This document shows positions 35,934 through 46,814 of a DNA stretch of 64,000 bases, piece after piece. Source of the DNA: Siphonodentalium dalli (lineage: Eukaryota > Mollusca > Scaphopoda > Gadilida > Siphonodentaliidae); contig CP136066.1 in assembly GCA_032622095.1 (NCBI GenBank), positions 55,764,609 through 55,828,608 on the forward strand. The letters are read 5' to 3'. A program made the translations under genes and the position numbers. The stretch's first letter is position 1; each line of letters opens with the position of its first letter. The notes below the pieces were generated by a model that was not told where the DNA came from, did not search any database, and saw nothing but the letters and a program-made list of their open reading frames with translations.

Positions 35934-36030
35934 TTTAATTCGTGCATTTAAAACAAAACCTAATTACTGCGCGTTTCGGTTTATTGAACTAAATTTCAAC
36001 AAATTCTTGTGACGATGATATTTCCCTTAA

Positions 36031-36479
36031 AAGGTACTCAATCCGATCCCCATACCATCAATATACAACAACAACATTTCTTCAAAATACGTTTTAGTCA
36101 TCAGAATCGATTTATTGCAACAAAATAATGATAACCACTATCAACTATAATGGTATCAAATTTCCCAAAACTTTTTATTTATCAACATTTTGTTCAAAAT
36201 ATGGCCGTATAATCAATAAAGTATCACGAAATTTGACCGTATTAACGCTTGATTTTAGAGTTATCCATCTTCATCCACAATTTTGTCCGTTGTCCCTCCG
36301 TTTGACCACGTTGTTTTGGGCCACATATTATTACACATCGCGAGTAATAACAAACTTAAAAATCGATATCTGATCACTCTGAGCTTTGATGGGTGCGATC
36401 CTCGACTGGAATCAAATATTTTTTACACCCGAAGCCAAAGAAATATTAGTTTAGGAGCGTCTGATCGGATTGAGTACCT
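36031..36479. mobile_element. TTAA-type element, AGGTACTCAATCCG family, copy 1
   Basis: Starts TTAA then AAGGTACTCAATCCGATC and ends GATCGGATTGAGTACCT. The right TTAA is degraded (AAAA). The right half (GCTTTGATGGGTG, ATCCTCGACTGGAATCAAAT, CCCGAAGCCA) matches 52380-52480. Non-coding. I see nothing in the flanking 36480-37196. Confidence 0.82.
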
Positions 36480-37203
36480 AAAAAAAATGTTATTGGTAAG
36501 TGGATCATCACATTTGTTTTCAGTAAAACGAGTTGTTCTTGATTTTTATTAACGTCATATGAAGGGTATTTGAACAGTCCAGCAGTTGGTGTTGGTATGC
36601 TATACGGTTATATATGTTGTATGCACGCTACAAGTTCGAATTGTTCGTTGAAATATATGGCTCCATATATATACATGGGTGTAGGTTTGGATCAGGGATG
36701 ACATTAACGATTATATAATCAATATAGTATTTATTCAGGCCTCATATAGTGAGCGGGGAATTCTCTCGATTTTTCATCGGCTGCATCTGGAAGAAGAGAA
36801 GTCAATAGTTACATTGCACGACAATAACTTTAGTAAGTTTGGGTTTCCGATATTGTACATGATAATTCGTTTATAGATAAAGCATACAGTACACACAAGA
36901 CGAAATAGCTCATTTCTCTCAACGCACCGATTGGTTCACTCATAATCGCGGCGAATCACGAATAATAAGCGTTGTATCAATTATAAAAAGTAAACAAGAC
37001 TAACTGGCTTCAAAGAGATACTTGGTATTTTTATTGAATGTTATTTATGTTTCAGTTCATCCCACCTTTCTCTTTAAATCTAATTTATTTGAATGATTTG
37101 GAACCAGACGGAATAACAGTTTAAATGGTCTTGTAATATCTGATTGACTTAAATAGTACTTGAAGGGTAGGTATGTTCAATATTTTTCATTTTACAACAG
37201 TAT

Positions 37204-37654
37204 CAGGGGGGGGGGGGGAGGGGTCGGAAAAAAAATTCAGGCACGTATGGCATTTTTTCCCCTTTCGATCATTTTTTGTACCCACCCACCACCACCGCCA
37301 AATTTTTTTCCGTTTTCGGCAGTTTTTTCCGACCATTTTTTGACACCCACCCCCCCTTTTAACACTAAAACAGAGATTTGCGGGGGGAAATTCACTGTAA
37401 ACAGCTGTATATGAATTTCTGTGCATACTATTTATCATGCATGTTAACATGGATATGTAAATAGGAATGAGTCATTTTGAGGTCATTCGGCCAAAAAAAA
37501 ATGGCTGCCAGCGGCCATATTGGATTTCAAAATTTGCAACAAAATACAACACGATAACTGTTGCGGAAAAAAATTGCTTGTTGGTGGCTTTGACCACCCA
37601 CCCACCCACCCCGGCATACGTGCCGGATTTTTTTTTTTACCCCCCCCCCCTCTG
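37204..37654. mobile_element. G-tract-ended TIR element, copy 2 (reverse orientation)
   Basis: Internally this is the reverse complement of the 14.9-kb copy (GGCACGTATGGCATTTTTTC at left; GGCATACGTGCCGGATTTTT at right), with a ~130-bp deletion that removes the GAGTTGGGCTTCAAAAC region. Flanking 7-mers are ACAGTAT (37197-37203) and GCAGTAT (37655-37661), one mismatch. Confidence 0.88.
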
Positions 37655-38162
37655 GCAGTATACGTATTTCTTGTATACACGTATACATATAGCAATTGTA
37701 TTTAGATATAGAAGAGTTACTTGTCAATCCAAGAATAATGCATTCTGGTGTAGGTTCTAGAGTGATCTTGCATTTATCTCCGAGATGATCTTGGAAATGA
37801 AATAGCAAAGTCTTTGAGACTGTACATTCATACTCCTACATTGTACGTTAAGTGACATTTCTTTGACCCAAATGGCAATCAGTTGGAAACTATCCAACCA
37901 TCAGTTGTGTCAGGTTGGAACTGGTCAATAGTTAGAAAGCTCACGATAGCTGTTAGAAAATATCAACAACGAAAAAACCGGAATTTCCTCCCAGACTGGT
38001 TCAATGTGGGGGGGGGGGGGGGGAGGTTGAAATATTTAAGTGGAACCCCCCTATGGACACTCTATTTTTTTATAGCCACATTATCGAGCAGAATACAAAC
38101 CTTTATATCCCAGATGTTGTTATCGTATTTGGCATGGTAAGTGCCTCGATGATAGACTTCAC

Positions 38163-38389
38163 CTCTGAGCAAAGCGCTCTGACCCTTCCCGTGATTCTGA
38201 TGGCCACCACATCGCCCCTACCATTGCTATGTGCCCGAAGACCGCCTAATACCGCACCAAGATTTCTCCTTCGCCTACCCTCTCCCCAATAATTTGTGTT
38301 CACATATTCCTCGCCTTGCGCTAGCTCTTGTCTGATACAGACTTGTAGAATATGTCGAATTGGTCGCAGAGCTGCTGGAATTCGGATAC
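38163..38389 (-). CDS. Candidate internal exon, product unknown
   Basis: On the minus strand a pyrimidine-rich acceptor (CTCTATTCCCTCCAG) precedes an open frame of about 75 codons (IRIPAALRPIRHILQVCIRQ, then EEYVNTNYWGEGRRRRNLG) that reaches a possible donor CAGAG/GTGAAG. The other two frames contain stops. No family is recognised and no partner exon is visible. A Tc1-type foldback sits 38 bases upstream of the acceptor. Confidence is low because both splice sites are short motifs. Confidence 0.25.
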
Positions 38390-38426
38390 CTGGAGGGAAT
38401 AGAGAGATATCTATAAGATACACGTA

Positions 38427-38639
38427 TAGTAATGTCCAAAGTAATTGACCACTTAACCACAGCAGAATTATAGGTAATTTTTCAGGATTTAGTCGGAAAT
38501 ATGGCTTGTTGCCATTCATCGGAAAGTTCTCGGCGAGAGCTTTCCGATGAATGGCAACAAGCCATATTTCCGACTAAATCCTGAAAAATTACCCATAATT
38601 CTGCTGTGGTTAAGTGGTCAATTACTTTGGGCATTCCTG
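38427..38639. mobile_element. Tc1/mariner-like foldback, ~95-bp arms
   Basis: A near-perfect hairpin: GTCCAAAGTAATTGACCACT and onward returns as AGTGGTCAATTACTTTGG. The loop is a few bases around TCTCGGCGAGAG (38528-38539). TA lies at both outer ends (38425-38426, 38640-38641). Non-coding. The TA duplication and TACAGGAATG-like end support a Tc1/mariner origin. Confidence 0.85.
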
Positions 38640-39021
38640 TAGTCGTAAACGTTTATTTTATTGTGTTGTTTAACCCGTTCTATACCAAATACTCATTGTT
38701 GCAAAGTTATCACTCAGGAAATGTTCAGATACAAGTTTGGCAATAGAGCGTCTGACATATTTAGAATGAGATCCCCAAAGGGTGAATTTACTGATGCTAC
38801 CACGCACAGTGGGCAAGTAAAATTCACCTTCTGTGTACCTCATTATGCTTAGGCCTCATTTTCGGGGAAGTATATATAGTCTCAAATTTACATTGTTTTA
38901 GTTAATAATTCCCTTCTGTTCATTTGCTGTATCCCCTACTTTGCAGACGATAAAATTCATCATCAAGGTGACCAATGGGTGAACATCACCAACTTTAACT
39001 GGGGAAATGTGATCCTGTAGG

Positions 39022-39398
39022 TTATAAGCAACTAAATACTTGAAATTATGCCCCTTGGCATTTGTGTAGGGAAACTAGAGTCAGCATAAAAATGGTGTAT
39101 AATATCTTCGGTTGTTTAATGTGAAAGAAAAAAGAAATTCATAGGCTACATTGGTCGCCAAATTTGGTAGGGGGTGGGGGTATTTTTTGCACAAAAGGGG
39201 GTAGTTGTGGAAATGCCAATTTATTTCCAGGAATAAGTATGGTGAGGCACCATTTCTTTTTTGACAACTTATGTCCGACATGGAGTTCTACACGCAAAAG
39301 TATTTAAAGTTTGGCTCAGTAGGGTAATGAATCGTCGGGATGGCTTAACCCTAACACTGTCGCCTATGGGAAATATTTAGTTGATTGTAACCTATAGG
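39022..39398. repeat. Direct repeat, left copy
   Basis: From AAGCAACTAAATACTTGAAA to TGATTGTAACCTATAG, nearly identical to 40309-40759. The left copy lacks ~43 bp between two GGCTA words (CATAGGCTA/CATTGG) and ~20 bp near AAAATTTTGTGC. No TG...CA termini or coding interior support an LTR. The 0.9-kb spacer (39399-40308) holds no recognised gene. Confidence 0.88.
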
Positions 39399-40308
39399 CA
39401 AAAATCGTGTTTTGTGGCATCATCGGCTTGTAGTGCTTTGAAGTACAGATTTTGGCAACCAATCAAATCAAATCCAAGATTGAACAAAATTAGGAACCCA
39501 AAGCGTGTCGAGGCGCCCCACAATCTGACAAATTAACCATTTTCAACAAAATTCAGATTTTATGCCAAACAATGGGTGTTTTGTAAAAATGAATTATTTG
39601 GAACAGATAGTGCACCTTTAATGTCGAAAAGTTGACAAACGAGCCCAGCAGCCTCTCGTCGTATTTAGTGCTCCGTCTATTCTCGATTTGTTATTTGGAG
39701 TGGACCGGGAAATTCTAAGGGACACCGCGAACCCCAGTTTCGAGTCCGATAAATCGAGGGGGGTGGGGTAATTCAAGTTACAAATTTGTCATTTCCTTCC
39801 ATGTAATGAAATGCGACTTTTTTTTGCGTCTTGAAGACTTATTACTGGCATCCAGTTTACATTGTCAAATCGGCGTTATTATATGTCCCTGTGTGTTTCC
39901 CGCGACCAAAACAAACGAGTTTCGACTCGAAAATCGCGCTTTTTGGGTATTTATGTTGTTTTAAAAAATATTTATGTCAAGTACACTTCACAGCCAGACG
40001 ACTTCTATTAAACAATAGCACGCTGTCATGTAAAACATAAAACAGGAAAAAAGTGGCTAGAGTCCCAAATGGTGTGGTGTCTGCTGGGGTTAAAGTGGAA
40101 CATAGGTGCTCCGACGAAGTTTTATTTTGCGCCCAATGTCTGGAACAGTCAGGAACAGTGGGGTTAAATACAACCAAATACAGGGAGAAGTGGTGTAGTT
40201 CTTGTCTGGAAAGCAGGTTTTTTTATTAATATTATGTTTTCTGTGACAATTTGATATATGTTCAAGCAAAAATCCACACATTTTTGGTTGCGTATAGGTT
40301 ATATTTAT

Positions 40309-40759
40309 AAGCAACTAAATACTTGAAATTATGCCCCTTGGCATTTGTGTATAGGGAAACTCGAGTCAGCATTAAAAAAATACCGGCAGCTGAATGGTGT
40401 ATAATATCTTCGGTTGTTTAATGTGAAAGAAAAAAGAAATTCATAGGCTATGTTAATTCCTCGGCCATTTGTGTGGGATTGTTCGTCAAGCGGCTACATT
40501 GGTCGCCAAATTTGGTAGGGGGTGGGGGTATTTTTCTATATTAAAATTTTGTGCACAAAAGGGAGTAGTTGTGGAAATGCCAATTTATTTCCAGGAATAA
40601 GTATGGTGAGGCACCATTTCTTTTTTGACAACTTATGTCCGACATGGAGTTCTACACGCAAAAGTATTAAGTTTGGCTCAGTAGGGTAATGGATCGTCGG
40701 GATGGCTTAACCCTAACACTGTCGCCTATGGGAAATATTTAGTTGATTGTAACCTATAG
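40309..40759. repeat. Direct repeat, right copy
   Basis: Longer partner of 39022-39398. It contains the additional segment TTAATTCCTCGGCCATTTGT...CAAGCGGCTA and another short insertion. The shared right boundary is GTAACCTATAG, after which the flanks differ (GCAAAAATCG versus TTCTCCCATT). Confidence 0.88.
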
Positions 40760-40819
40760 TTCTCCCATTGTTGCAATTATGGCATCGCGCATAATTCTTG
40801 CCTCGCTCCATGCAGATTG

Positions 40820-40858
40820 TGACGTCAGCAGGCAAGAAATATTTCGAATACTATATAG
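40820..40858 (+). promoter_or_regulatory. Possible CRE plus TATA box
   Basis: A perfect TGACGTCA (40820-40827) lies 24 bases upstream of TATATAG (40852-40858), with a GC-richer stretch (GTTCGTTCGCCGGTC) about 25 bases on. This is a reasonable core-promoter layout, but no reading frame follows before the G run at 40900. Confidence 0.25.
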
Positions 40859-40894
40859 CCCGAGCAATAGTTCGTTCGCCGGTCAATAGTCAAG

Positions 40895-41255
40895 CACGGT
40901 GGGGGGGGGGGGGGGGGCAGGACGACCATGGATCGACCATGGATTAACCCTGTGTGAGAACCTTTTGAAATCTCGAGTTTCCAAGTGTTGGAAATGTCCA
41001 ACCTGACCCCTCCCCCCCCCCCCCCAAGGTTAGAAAGTGTTCAACTGATGGTCATTTCCGTTCAAACACTGGACTAAAGCAGGAAAATATGCAAATGTTG
41101 GTCTAAAAACAACAAATTCCCCACTACTAAATTATTGGAAAATGAAACTGCGAGAACAATTTCAACTTATTGTTGGTGTGAAATTTCCAATCAATGTTAT
41201 CAGAAATGAAATTTCAACTGTTGAATATTTTGACAAAAGTTGGGTGTGAACTCGG
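40895..41255. mobile_element. Decayed hAT-type MITE copy
   Basis: Similar to 51240-51490: AGGTTAGAAAGTGTTCAACT, TGATGGTCATTTCCGTTCAA, AGGAAAATATGCAAATGTTG, TTGTTGGTGTGAAATTTCCA and ACAAAAGTTGGGTGTGA. The left part carries a G run and a C run instead of the normal end. Boundaries are uncertain. Confidence 0.6.
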
Positions 41256-42009
41256 TGTATATACCAATTCTGTTGATTGTATATAACAAGCATGAAGCCG
41301 CGCCGTGTGGTATTGCCGGTATACATTGTTACCATGATATTGAAATTGTTCACAATCCTTACTGTATACATACAATGTAATAAACGGTCGTAACTGGTGG
41401 ATAAGCGATTTATTTAAAGACACATATAGTGGGACATGACAATCTGCGGGATGGGATGGGATATGGGACAAAACGACAATCTGCGGGACAGAATTTCAAA
41501 TTGCGTGGGACGGCCGATATCTCGAGGAATACAGGGCGTAGGGGGCTCATTTTGGTGTCTAACGAAAGGCACACGTTCGCCCTATCCAAACATATTAACC
41601 CCGCCACTAACCAAACACCAGAAGTTGCATTATTTGATCGACAACTGACCTAACATGGGGTGGGACAATCTGCGGGACAGGATTTTCAAATTGCGTGGGA
41701 CGGCCGATAGCTCGAGGAAACAGCGCATAGAGGGCTACTTTTGGTGTCTAACGAAAGGTCCACATTCGCCCTATCCACATATATTAACCCCGCCACTGAC
41801 CGGACACCGGAAGTTACATTATCCGGTCGACAACTGACCTAACATAAAATGCCACAAACACGACAAACTGCGTTCGACATTAATGTTTAGAATTTAGATT
41901 TATCGATGAATACACTAGTAAACAACAAGTTTTAGGTATCAAATAACGCAGTGGAGTACTGTGCATTCGTTTTTAGCTACAATATGGCTGTTTTAGTGCG
42001 AATATTGTA

Positions 42010-42312
42010 ATGGCGAACACGCAAACACGCTCCGATAAAACAGCTAAAAATAGACTCGATGTTTACAATTACAGGATCGATTTCAGCCAGTATATTCAAT
42101 ATAATGGGGCGTATAGTATATCAAAATGTAGAATTAGACACAGGGAATGCATTTTTTTCCAAATGGGTCCACCAGGCGGTGAAATTGTTGCAGAAATTCG
42201 CTCCAAGATATTCTCACTTATTTTTATTTCAGTTGTGACTAAAAGCCCAGATGCCGGAGCCCAGCGACTAAAAGCCAAGTTACAAAATAGATCAACTGGT
42301 TTGAACGAATGA
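42010..42312 (+). CDS. Reading frame in the left arm of the palindrome
   Basis: A 100-codon frame starts ATG in a good context after TTGTA and reads MANTQTRSDKTAKNRLDVYN, then a middle region ending GPPGGEIVAEIRSKIF, and a C-terminus with SPDAGAQRLKAKLQNRSTG. A plausible acceptor (TTTTTATTTCAG/TTGTGA near 42231) lies within it, so it may be two exons of a captured host gene rather than one frame. The copy in the right arm is broken. No family is recognised. Function unknown. Confidence 0.35.
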   Translation: MANTQTRSDKTAKNRLDVYNYRIDFSQYIQYNGAYSISKCRIRHRECIFFQMGPPGGEIVAEIRSKIFSLIFISVVTKSPDAGAQRLKAKLQNRSTGLNE

Positions 42313-42399
42313 ATATGTCAATGGTAAGACTATTCAAAAGAATATTCAAATCAAATAGTGTTTATAGACTTAAAAACTTATGTGTCCGCCATTCATATG

Positions 42400-44807
42400 C
42401 GGTGGAGGTTCTCATATTATCTGCCAGTCATACGCGGGGGGGGGGGGTTCTCATATGAACATATTATCTGCCGGTCATACGCGGTGGAGGTTCATATTAT
42501 CCACCGGTCATACGCGAGGGAGGTTCTCATATTATCCTCTGGTCATACGTTGGGGAGGTTCTCATATGAACATATTATCCGCCGGTCATATCCTCCCTCG
42601 GGTGTGACCGGTGGATAATATGAGAACCTCCCTCGCATATGACCGGCAGATAATATGTTCATATGAGAACCTCCACCGCGTATGACCAGTGGATAATATG
42701 AACCTCCACCGCGTATGACCGGCAGATAATATGTTCATATGAGAACCTCCACCGCGTATGACCGGCGGATAATATGTTCATATCAGAACATCCCCCGCAT
42801 ATGACCGAAGGATAATATGAGAACTTCCGGATAATATGTTCATATGAGAACTTCCACCGCGTATGACCGGTGGATAATATGAACCTCCACTGCGTATGAC
42901 CGGCGAATAATATGTTCATATCAGAACCTCCCCCACGTATGACCGGAGGATAATATGAGAACCTCCCTCGCGTATGCCCGGCGGATAATATGAACCTCCA
43001 CCGCTTATGACCGGCGGATAATATGTTCATATGAGAACCTCCCCTATGTATGACCGGAGGCTAATATGAGAACCTCCCTCGCGTATAACCGGTGGATAAT
43101 ATGAGAACCTCCCTCGCGTATGACCGGTGGATAATATGAACCTCCACCGCGTATGACTGGCGGATAATATGTTCATATCAGAACCTCCCCACATATGATC
43201 GGAGGATAATATGAGAACTTCCCTCGCGTATGACCGGCAGATAATATGAACCTCCACCGCGTATGACCGGCGGATAATATGTTCATATGAGAACTTCCAC
43301 CGCGTATGACCGGTGGATAATATGAACCTCCACTGCGTATGACCGGCGAATAATATGTTCATATGAGAACCTCCCCTATGTATGACCGGAGGCTAATATG
43401 AGACCCTCCCTCGCGTATGACCGGTGGATAAAATGAACCTCCACCGCGTATGACCGGCAGATAATATGTTCATATCAGAACCTCCCCCACGTATGACTGG
43501 AGGATAATATGAAAACTTTCCTCGCGTATGACCGGCGGATAATATGAACCTCCACCGCGTATGACCGGCAGATAATATGTTCATATGAGAACCTCCCCTA
43601 CGTATGACCGGAGGATAATATGAGAACCTCCCTCGCATATGACCGGTGGATAATATGAGAACCTCCCTCGCGTATGACCGGCGGATAATATGTTCATATG
43701 AGAACCTCCACCGCGTATGACCGGCGGATAATATGTTCATATGAGAACCTCCCCAACGTATGGCTGGAGGATAATATGAGAACCTCCCTCGCGTATAACC
43801 GGTGGATAATATGAGAACCTCCCTCGCGTATGACCGGCGGATAATATGTTCATATGAGAACCTCCCCTATGTATGACCGGGGGCTAATATGAGAACCTCC
43901 CTCGCGTATAACCGGTGGATAATATGAGAACCTCCCTCGCGTATGACCGGCGGATAATATGAACCTCCACCGCGTATGACCGGCGGATAATATGTTCATA
44001 TCAGAACCTCCCCCACGTATGATCGGAGGATAATATGAGAACTTCCCTCGCGTATGACCGGCAGATAATATGAACCTCCACCGCGTATGACCGGCGGATA
44101 ATATGTTCATATGAGAACTTCCACCGCGTATGACTGGAGGATAATATGAAAAATTCCCTCGCGTATGACCGGCGGATAATATGAACCTCCACCGCGTATG
44201 ACCGGCAGATAATATGTTCATATGAGAACCTCCCCTACGTATGACCAGAGGATAATATGAGAACCTCCCTCGCGTATGACCGGTGGATAATATGAGAACC
44301 TCCCTCGCGTATGACCGGCGGATAATATGTTCATATCAGAACCTCCACCGCGTATGACCGGCGGATAATATGTTCATATATGAGAACCTCCCCAACGTAT
44401 GGCCGGAGGATAATATGAGAACCTCCCTCGCGTATAACCGGTGGATAATATGAGAACCTCCCTCGCGTATGACCGGCGGTTAATATGTTCATATGAGAAC
44501 CTCCCCATCGTATGACCGGAGGATAATATGAGAACCTCCCTCGCGTATGACCGGTGGATAATATGAACCTCCCTCGCGTATGACCGGTGGATAATATGAA
44601 CCTCCACCACGTATGACCGGCAGATAATATGTTCATATCAGAACTTCCCCCGCGTATGACTGGAGGATAATAAGAAAACTTCCCTCGCGTATGACCGGCG
44701 GATAATATGAACCTCCACGTGTATGACCGGCAGATAATATGTTCATATGAGAACCTCCCCCGCGTATTACTGGCAGATAATATGAAAACTTCACCGCATA
44801 TATGAAT
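42400..44807. repeat. Minisatellite core of the palindrome, 33-43-bp units
   Basis: Roughly 60 units built from GTATGACCGGCGGATAATAT followed by either GAACCTCC, GAGAACCTCC or GTTCATATGAGAACCTCC, giving ~33-, 35- and 43-bp variants in mixed order. From 42400 to about 42595 the units run in the opposite orientation (CTCATATTATC..CCGGTCATAC). The switch is at ~42595-42605, so the array is a very asymmetric palindrome. Minus-strand frames (RSYAREVLI, GHTRWRF words) are translations of the repeat only. Confidence 0.95.
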
Positions 44808-44959
44808 GGCGGACACATAAGTTTTTAAGTCTATAAACACTATTTGATTTGAATATTCTTTTGAATAGTCTTACCATTGACATATTCATTCGTTCAAACC
44901 AGTTGATCTATTTTGTAACTTGGCTTTTAGTCGCTGGGCTCCGGCATCTGGGCTTTTAG

Positions 44960-45187
44960 TCACAACTGAAATAAAAATAAGTGCGAATATCTTGGAGCGA
45001 ATTTCTGCAACAATTTCACCGTCTGGTGGACCCATTTGGAAAAAATACATTCCCTGTGTCTAATTCTACATTTTGATATACTATACGCCCCATTATATTG
45101 GATATACCGGCTGAAATCTATCCTGTAATTGTAAACATCGAGTCTATTTTTAGCTGTTTTATCGGAGCGTGTTTGCGTGTTCGCCAT
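44960..45187 (-). pseudogene. Right-arm copy of the palindrome reading frame, broken
   Basis: Reads in the same way as the left-arm frame for about the first 49 codons (MANTQTRSDKTAKNRLDVYN), then diverges after RHRECIF because a few bases of the T-run are missing, and stops early. The arms therefore are not being kept identical at this position. Confidence 0.6.
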
Positions 45188-45789
45188 TACAATATTCGCA
45201 CTAAAACAGCCATATTGTAGCTAAAAACGAACGCACAGTACTCCACTGCGTTATTTGATACCTAAAACTTGTTGTTTGCTAGTGTATTCATCGATAAATC
45301 TAAATTCTAAACATTAATGTCGAACGCAGTTTTTCGTGTTTGTGGCATTTTATGTTAGGTCAGTTGTCGACCGGATAATGTAACTTCCGGTGTCCGGTCA
45401 GTGGCGGGGTTAATATGTGTGGATAGGGCGAATGTGGACCTTTCGTTAGACACCAAAAGTAGCCCTCCATGTGCTGTATTCCTCGAGCTATCGGCCGTCC
45501 CACGCAATTTGAAAATCCTGTCCCGCAGATTGTCATGCTATCCCAAATTCCACCCCATGTTAGGTCAGTTGTCGATCAAATAATGCAATTTCTGGTGTTT
45601 GGTTAGTGGCGGGGTTAATATGTTTGGATAGGGCGAACGTGTGCCTTTCGTTAGACACCAAAATGAGCCCCCTACGCCCTGTATTTCTCGAGATATCGGC
45701 CGTTCCACGCAATTTGAAATTCTGTCCCGCAGATTGTCGTTTTGTCCCATATCCCATCCCATCCCGCAGATTGTCATGTCCCCATATAG

Positions 45790-46038
45790 TTCTATTCGTT
45801 TGAGGGACGAATTAGAATGGAACTGATTTCTCCGAGGGGTTACTGTTTGATTGGGTAATCAAGCTGTTGATATATTGTAGCGCATGATTGCGCGTAGTTC
45901 GGTACTCGGCACGAATTGTGTGAGGTATCGTCAATCCGTGCTGATTGGTTCAGGGTCATTCGCACCTGTAGAGACACGGCGATCGGATGTGTATTTGTGC
46001 TCGTTTTGTTGTGCTCTTGTCCGTTAATTCACCTGGCG
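45790..46038. other. Leader between palindrome and gag-like frame
   Basis: Contains a small hairpin (TTCTATTCGT facing ACGAATTAGAA, 45790-45819) and probably the 5' untranslated region of the DIRS-like element. Its exact left terminus was not identified. Confidence 0.35.
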
Positions 46039-46737
46039 ATGTCTGAAAACAAAGAACTTTCTGACAAATTGGATCTTTTGTTGAATCATTTTGATTCTCA
46101 AAACGGGGAACTGGAGGATCGGGTCGACAAGAAATTAGAAGTAATCAACGATCGATTCTTCAAATCGAGAGCAGAGGTCGAGCGGTTGAAAGCGGACACA
46201 TCGTTGAATTGGCATTTTGAAGGCAATAATCAGCAATATCTGTTTTCCTCTCAAACATTGGACAATTTGAAGCAAGTTAATTGGGCTTTGGATAACGGAA
46301 AGGTGGATTACGGTCGAGACATTGTAAATTCGGAAATTACAAGAATTAAAGAACGCATCAAACTAATTAAGATAGCGGATTCGTCTGAAGGCGGTTGGGA
46401 AACTGTAAAACAATACAAGGTTAACGATTTGGCGAGCGATTCAGAAGATGATAGGCGCATCAATCGTGCAGAGACCAGGGCTGTTAGGAAACTCAAAGAG
46501 AAGAAACAGAAAACCACTAGAAGTGTGCCTTATCAGAAGAAAACTGATTCTTCTCTCATGTCTAGCAGCATTTCTTCTGCTGGTGTTCAGTCCTTTCGTG
46601 GCAAGGGCGCTGGACCGAATAGAGGCGCGTGTTTCGTCTGCGGGTCCTTCCAGCATCACAGGAGATTTTGTCCCTTCGTTAGCGGTACCTCTCAACAACC
46701 GTCATCCAGTGTCGCCGGATTCCATCCTCGGAAATGA
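46039..46737 (+). CDS. DIRS-like retrotransposon, gag-like ORF1
   Basis: An intact frame of 232 codons. The N-terminal part is acidic and helical (MSENKELSDKLDLLLNHFDS); the middle has a conserved-looking NWHFEGNNQQYLFSSQTLDN block; a basic stretch (RAVRKLKEKKQK) follows; near the end is a CCHC zinc knuckle of spacing C-x2-C-x4-H-x4-C (CFVCGSFQHHRRFC). This is the expected layout for a nucleic-acid-binding capsid-like protein. An in-frame extension back to 45916 exists without an ATG, so I chose ATG 46039. The RT frame begins about 80 bases downstream in another frame. Confidence 0.8.
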   Translation: MSENKELSDKLDLLLNHFDSQNGELEDRVDKKLEVINDRFFKSRAEVERLKADTSLNWHFEGNNQQYLFSSQTLDNLKQVNWALDNGKVDYGRDIVNSEITRIKERIKLIKIADSSEGGWETVKQYKVNDLASDSEDDRRINRAETRAVRKLKEKKQKTTRSVPYQKKTDSSLMSSSISSAGVQSFRGKGAGPNRGACFVCGSFQHHRRFCPFVSGTSQQPSSSVAGFHPRK

Positions 46738-46814
46738 TGCACACCGGATCGATGACAATGGGCTGAAAGTTAAGTATTGTTCTAGTTTTGGTACATTGAA
46801 TAACAATTCATGTA

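Larger units (their letters stand above)
41430..45784. mobile_element. 4.36-kb near-palindromic element, ~970-bp inverted arms
   Basis: The left arm (41430-~42400) and right arm (~44808-45784) are reverse complements over almost their full length. Matching landmarks: TGGGACATGACAATCTGCGG at the outer end, CGTGGGACGGCCGAT, ATGTTTAGAATTTAGATTTA, TGGCGAACACGCAAACACGC and ACTTATGTGTCCGCCATTCA at the inner end. TATAG flanks both outer ends (41425-41429 and 45785-45789). Each arm begins with two ~200-bp copies of the GACAATCTGCGGGACAG block. The centre is a minisatellite that changes orientation near 42600. Each arm carries one copy of a ~100-codon reading frame. No transposase is visible, so mobilisation would be in trans. 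Confidence 0.85.

Noticed and set aside
39022-40759. LTR retrotransposon based on the direct repeats
   Set aside because: No TG...CA ends, no primer-binding site, no gag or pol frame in the 0.9-kb interior.
42659-44840. Several 110-170-codon frames on the minus strand
   Set aside because: They translate the 33-43-bp minisatellite; frame openness follows from the repeat and changes with unit length.
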